From Adiantum capillus-veneris (taxonomy: Eukaryota; Streptophyta; Polypodiopsida; Polypodiales; Pteridaceae): a DNA stretch of 64,000 bases. The DNA is taken from contig CM043945.1 of assembly GCA_014529385.2 (NCBI GenBank), positions 4,622,312-4,686,311 of the forward strand, given 5' to 3'. Position 1 is the first letter of the stretch; every line of letters begins with the position of its first letter. The notes under the pieces are model-generated. The model did no database searches. It saw nothing but the letters and a program-made list of their open reading frames with translations, and was not told where the DNA came from. The translations under genes were made by a program, and so were the position numbers. Below, one piece after another: positions 61,851-64,000 of this stretch.

Positions 61851-64000
61851 CTTGTTAATAGGATCACTATCAAGAATAGGTTTCCCATTCCATGGGTAGA
61901 AGACCTATTTGATAAGGTCCAAGGTTCGACCTACTTCAGTAGAATTGACCTAAAACGAGGCTACATCAAATAAGGATAGTTGATCAAGACATTGTAAAGA
62001 CCACATTTTGCACTACGTTTTACGAGTACATTGTCATGCCTTTTGGCTTGACCAATGCACCAACCATATTTAACCGCTTGATGGAGAAGCTATTTTGGCC
62101 TCACTAAACCTTTATTGGAGTGATCTTTGATGATATAATCATCTACTTTAATTCATTAGACGAACACAAACAACACCTCCAAGTAATATTTCAAGTTTTA
62201 CAAGAGAATAAATTTTAAATAAATCAAAAGAAAAGTGATTTTTTCTTACAAGAGATTCAATAGTAGGTCACATTATCTCTCAAGATGGCATCCAAATGGA
62301 TCCATCAAAGCTAGAGGTAATTAAAGGATGGCCTAATCCAAGGAATCGTCATGAACTAAGAAGATTTATAGGTATGTGTGCATACTATAGACGCTTCATA
62401 GAAAAGTTCTCACAAATCACGAGACCATTGCATGACTTAACAAAGAAAAATGTTAGGTATATATGGTCCACCAAGGAGAATCATTCTTTTGTAAAGCTTA
62501 AAGAAAAGCTTATCTCTCAACCTGTGCTTACACTATCGGATCTCTCAAGGCCATTTGAGGTCCAAAGTGACGCTTGTGGTAATTGCCTTGCAGCTGTTTT
62601 GCTCCAAGAAGGGCACGCCATAGCCTATGAAATTCGAAGGATCGACCCTGTTGAGCAAGATCTAGGCATTTATGAGAAGGAACTCTTAGTAGTTCTAGAT
62701 GCTCTAGACTCGTGGAAGAACTATTTATTGGGAACTCCTTTCATTTTGTGGACAGATCACCAAAGCCTTAAGTACTTCATGACACAGACCAAGCCTTCGG
62801 ACAAACAAATGAGGTGGCCAAATTTCCTTTTGCAATTTTATTTTCTTATTGCTCACATTGTTGGCAAGCATAATCAAGTAGCCAATGCACTCTCAAGACG
62901 ACTGAGAGTGAATGCGGTTTTCATAGCAACTCACAATGATCTATCTTCTATGATAGATGAGTACGCTATTGATCCCGATTTTAGAGATGTGATTTCAGGT
63001 CTTGCACGAGGGAAGAAATAAGAACCATTTACCCTACAAGATGATTATCTTCTCTGTGGCAATAGACTATATGCTACTAACTCACTACATGAGAAAGTAA
63101 TGTATGAATCTCATGCTCCTCCTTATGCCGGGCATAGAGGGATTCAATCTATCCTAAAAGGGATGGACACATATTTCTATTGGCATGCCATGAAAGCAAA
63201 CATACAAGAGTATGTTTCAAAATGTGTGGTATGCCAAAAGACAAAGTCTGATAGAGGGAAGCAACCTAGATTGCCAGTTCCTAATTCACCGTGGGAGAGC
63301 ATATCCATGGATTTTATCTTTGGATTGCCCAAGTCTATCTAGGGGAATATAGGAATATGGATGATAGTAGACAGGTTTAGCAAGCAAGCACATTTCATAC
63401 CTATCAAAAACACTATCAAAGCCCATCAAATGACAACCCTCTTTATATCACAAATCTTCAAGTACCATGGCTTGCCAATGTCCATAGTGTCGAATAGAGA
63501 TCCTAGAATGACCAGTAATTTTTGGAAGGGTCTCTTTGAGAATTTAGGTACAAGGCTAAACTTCTCTTTGGCCTATCTTCCCCAAACGGATGGCCAAAGT
63601 GAAATAGCTAACTTAAGAATTCTTGATCCACTAAAAGCTTATGTCATAGAAGTAGATCAAAATTCCCAATGGGAGAAGTACTTACCCTTAGTGGAGTATG
63701 CTTACAATAACATTGTACATACTTCCACGGGGAAAAGCACCTTTTGAGGTGATAGAGAGAAGATAAAAAATTCCCTTGCTTCTCAAGGTACATCGGAAGA
63801 TCTTTGCTATAGATGAATATAGCCCCGACCTGCAAGAATATTTCCAAAAGATTAAGGATGCTATATCCATCTCTCATGAGAAAAGGCAAAAGGCTACGGA
63901 TGATAAAAAAAGCACAAAAGAGCCCTAGCCTTTAAACAAAATGATTGGGTCTTGCTTAAGTTTCACAAGGCTTGATTAAGGCACAGAATGGGCAAGAATC
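61851..64000 (+). pseudogene. pol: R7: chromovirus-like pol relic, runs off the right edge
   Basis: Starts abruptly inside reverse transcriptase (NRITIKNRFPIP, then [13 protein letters not shown]). RT continues in broken frames with PFGLTNAPT and FDDIIIY in place of YxDD. RNase H lies in 62296-63021 (DACGNCLAAVLLQEGH, WTDHQSLKYFM). An H2C2 module (HAPPYAGHRGIQSI, CVVCQKTK) is at about 63100-63245. The integrase core has ISMDFIFGLPKS, but its second Asp is Asn (VSNRDPRM); QTDGQSEI carries the Glu. The motifs resemble plant chromoviruses and differ from R1/R4. Many stops; not functional. Confidence 0.85.

Overview
The window is a block of nested LTR retrotransposons from a large, repeat-rich land-plant nuclear genome. 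The plant origin is inferred from tRNA-Asp primer-binding sites of the Athila/Tat type, plant-style Ty3/gypsy Gag and Pol proteins, the fold-back/polypurine arrangement before the 3' LTRs, and the depth of nesting. The species cannot be told. I see no ordinary host gene, tRNA, rRNA or CRISPR array. I use these names: R1 (left host element, + strand), R2 and R3 (two sister elements inserted in R1, - strand), S1 (small solo LTR in R1), S2 (solo LTR split by R4), R4 (19-kb element, - strand), R5 (8-kb element, + strand), R6 (integrase relic split by R5, + strand), R7 (pol relic at the right edge, + strand).

Layout. R1 enters from the left with its integrase end, a second retropepsin-like domain, a tryptophan-repeat tail, a 2.2-kb spacer and a third gene (ORF3). 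ORF3 is cut by R2 (4293-13711, TSD AACAG), R3 (14032-22973, TSD GCCCA) and S1 (24539-24860, TSD AAAAC). R1 ends with a polypurine tract and a 3' LTR from 27218. A CACTA-like TIR element (28228-29569) and an unrecognised stretch follow. S2 (TSD ATATC, 31756-31760 and 51734-51738) is split by the complete R4 (32481-51532, TSD AGGAC). R6 is then split by R5 (52285-60288, TSD AAAGG). Long CT microsatellites and R7 close the window.

How the parts relate. R1, R4 and R5 are sister families. The fullest layout, seen in R4, is LTR - tRNA-Asp PBS - 5' UTR with palindromes - Gag/protease 1 - RT/RNase H/duplicated H2C2/integrase - protease 2 - W-[VIL]-P-K repeats - palindrome-bearing spacer - ORF3 - stem-loop - PPT - LTR. 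R5 is an internally deleted form without capsid or pol. R2 and R3 carry only a giant intact 1726-codon Gag-protease-WVPK protein and no pol, so they would need enzymes supplied in trans.

The strongest candidates for something undescribed are: (1) family-specific 22-26 bp palindromes, all centred on CGCG, found in the UTRs, the spacer and the LTRs of R1, R4 and R5; (2) a second retropepsin-like domain downstream of integrase; (3) a tandem AQG[YF][YF]xGNxQxW[VIL]PK protein repeat shared by all these families, including R2 and R3; (4) ORF3 in the position used by env-like genes of other elements. All statements come from reading the sequence; no database search was run.
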